This document shows positions 42,011-42,858 of a stretch of 42,858 bases of DNA, one piece after another (within the stretch, counting starts at the first letter, position 1; each line of letters starts with the position of its first letter). Both the position numbers and the translations under genes were made by a program. The DNA comes from Acanthaster planci (taxonomy: Eukaryota; Echinodermata; Asteroidea; Valvatida; Acanthasteridae). The stretch is taken from contig NW_019091364.1 of assembly GCF_001949145.1 (NCBI RefSeq), forward strand, positions 3,400,027 through 3,442,884, given 5' to 3'. The notes beneath the pieces were generated by a model that was not told where the DNA came from, did no database searches, and was given only the letters and a program-made list of their open reading frames with translations.

Positions 42011-42600
42011 CGGGTCGTTCCAGAGTATCAAATGTCGTCGTTGCGAAAGCACGGGCAAGCACCTAAGGAGAATTTCCAGTTGGATCGTACGACAGAGACT
42101 TGTAACACAGATGTACTGGTGTGCGATTGGTCGGCCTTCTGCGGCTAATGATAATTGACAATGAGAGGATTAGGAGCTGTTCCAAAATTGTGTGGTCGGC
42201 ACATTATAGGAGGCACTTGAACATCAAGACACAGGTCAGAGACAGATCGTATGACACTGATGTGGTGGAGTGGGATTGGTCGGGCCAACGACGTTTAATG
42301 GTAATATACGTACACGTAGATAATTTAGGTGCAAGGATTACAATAAAAGGATTTGGAAAGTTCCAGAATAATGGTCGCTACATTACAGACTAAGCCCTAG
42401 CAAGCACAGAGACAAACATCAAAGACACATTAAATGAAACAAATGCGGTGGTGTGGGATTTGTTGGGCTTGCAACAGCTAATTATGATTGATATTTACGT
42501 GCATTGAGTGCAATGAAAGTATTGGGAGCGGCTCCAGAATAGTAAGTGTGGTCGGTGCCAGAGCAAGCAACTTCACCCGTTTGTGTCGCAGCCAGTCAGG
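42010..42600 (-). repeat. ~175 bp tandem repeat, four units, upstream of member 5
   Basis: Anchors (TTCCAGAATA or a variant followed by a GTGGTCGG-like motif) are near 42015, 42179, 42361 and 42533. Units share AGCAAGCA, AGACACA..TCAGAGACAGATCGT and GGGATTGGTCGGGC. Two of the four carry an exact ATTGG, which is CCAAT in gene direction. Members 1-3 have one or two of these units. Confidence 0.65.
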
Positions 42601-42807
42601 GGATTACCCTCGTACAGCCAAAAAGATTGATGGTTACGGCAGTAATTACGTGCAACATTGGCCACTGCACCTCATCGTAGAAAGGTTGACGATGCATAAT
42701 AACAGGCTTTTACTGCCTGCTGTTTCAACTTGCGCCATTATTATAATTCGCATGTACTGGTATTGCTCTCTTGTCGACGCTATTCAATTTCACTGTAACC
42801 GTGCCCG

Positions 42808-42858
42808 TTTGCTGGGTTGTTTGTTTGTTGGGTTGTTGGGGTGTTTGTTGGGGTTGTT
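42808..42858 (+). repeat. GTTGGG/GTTT low-complexity run at window end
   Basis: G- and T-rich imperfect repeat of GGTTGTTTG and TTGGGGTGTTTG type. It continues past the end of the window. Confidence 0.75.

Noticed and set aside
42010-42600. CRISPR-like array
   Set aside because: The units are long (about 175 bp), diverged and in an animal genome; this is an ordinary tandem repeat.

Overview
This is a window of eukaryotic, animal genomic DNA. It contains one multi-exon gene with GT-AG introns, intronless secreted-protein genes, and many short inverted-repeat (MITE-like) elements. The sequence alone does not fix the species. A tastin/TROAP homologue, a C-type lectin expansion, tRNA-derived SINE remnants and very frequent ACATGTA motifs suggest a marine invertebrate, perhaps an invertebrate deuterostome such as amphioxus; that placement is inference.

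Region 1 (1-12.1 kb, + strand) holds the 3' part of a gene that I identify as a homologue of vertebrate TROAP (tastin), a spindle and centrosome protein. Ten exons can be chained in one open frame of about 1,123 codons with consensus splice sites; the 5' end lies before the window. The introns carry a tRNA-like SINE, several foldback elements and degenerate tandem repeats.

Region 2 (12.1-17.6 kb) has no convincing gene. It holds two copies of a MITE of about 170 bp, with a third copy touching the first lectin gene, a 0.9 kb repeat that recurs at 39.3 kb, and a foldback element nested inside the first copy of that repeat.

Region 3 (17.6-42.7 kb, genes on the - strand) is a tandem array of five related intronless genes: four intact and one pseudogene with at least four frameshifts. 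Each encodes a signal peptide, a C-type lectin-like domain without the usual EPN/QPD and WND sugar-binding motifs, and a conserved C-terminal domain of about 95 residues that I do not recognise. The members were copied with their flanks: four of five share a diverged 5' region ending about 500 bp upstream in one or more units of a roughly 175 bp repeat, most of which carry an inverted CCAAT box. The first gene has a 790 bp TGT...ACA insertion with a 5 bp target duplication just before its start codon. The array is interrupted by repeats, a 1.4 kb element with inverted ends (34.7-36.1 kb) and a stray copy of the 3' end of the TROAP-like gene (36.55 kb).

The lectin array is the most likely source of new biology: a small family of secreted recognition-type proteins with an undescribed C-terminal module and an apparent cysteine relocation between subfamilies.
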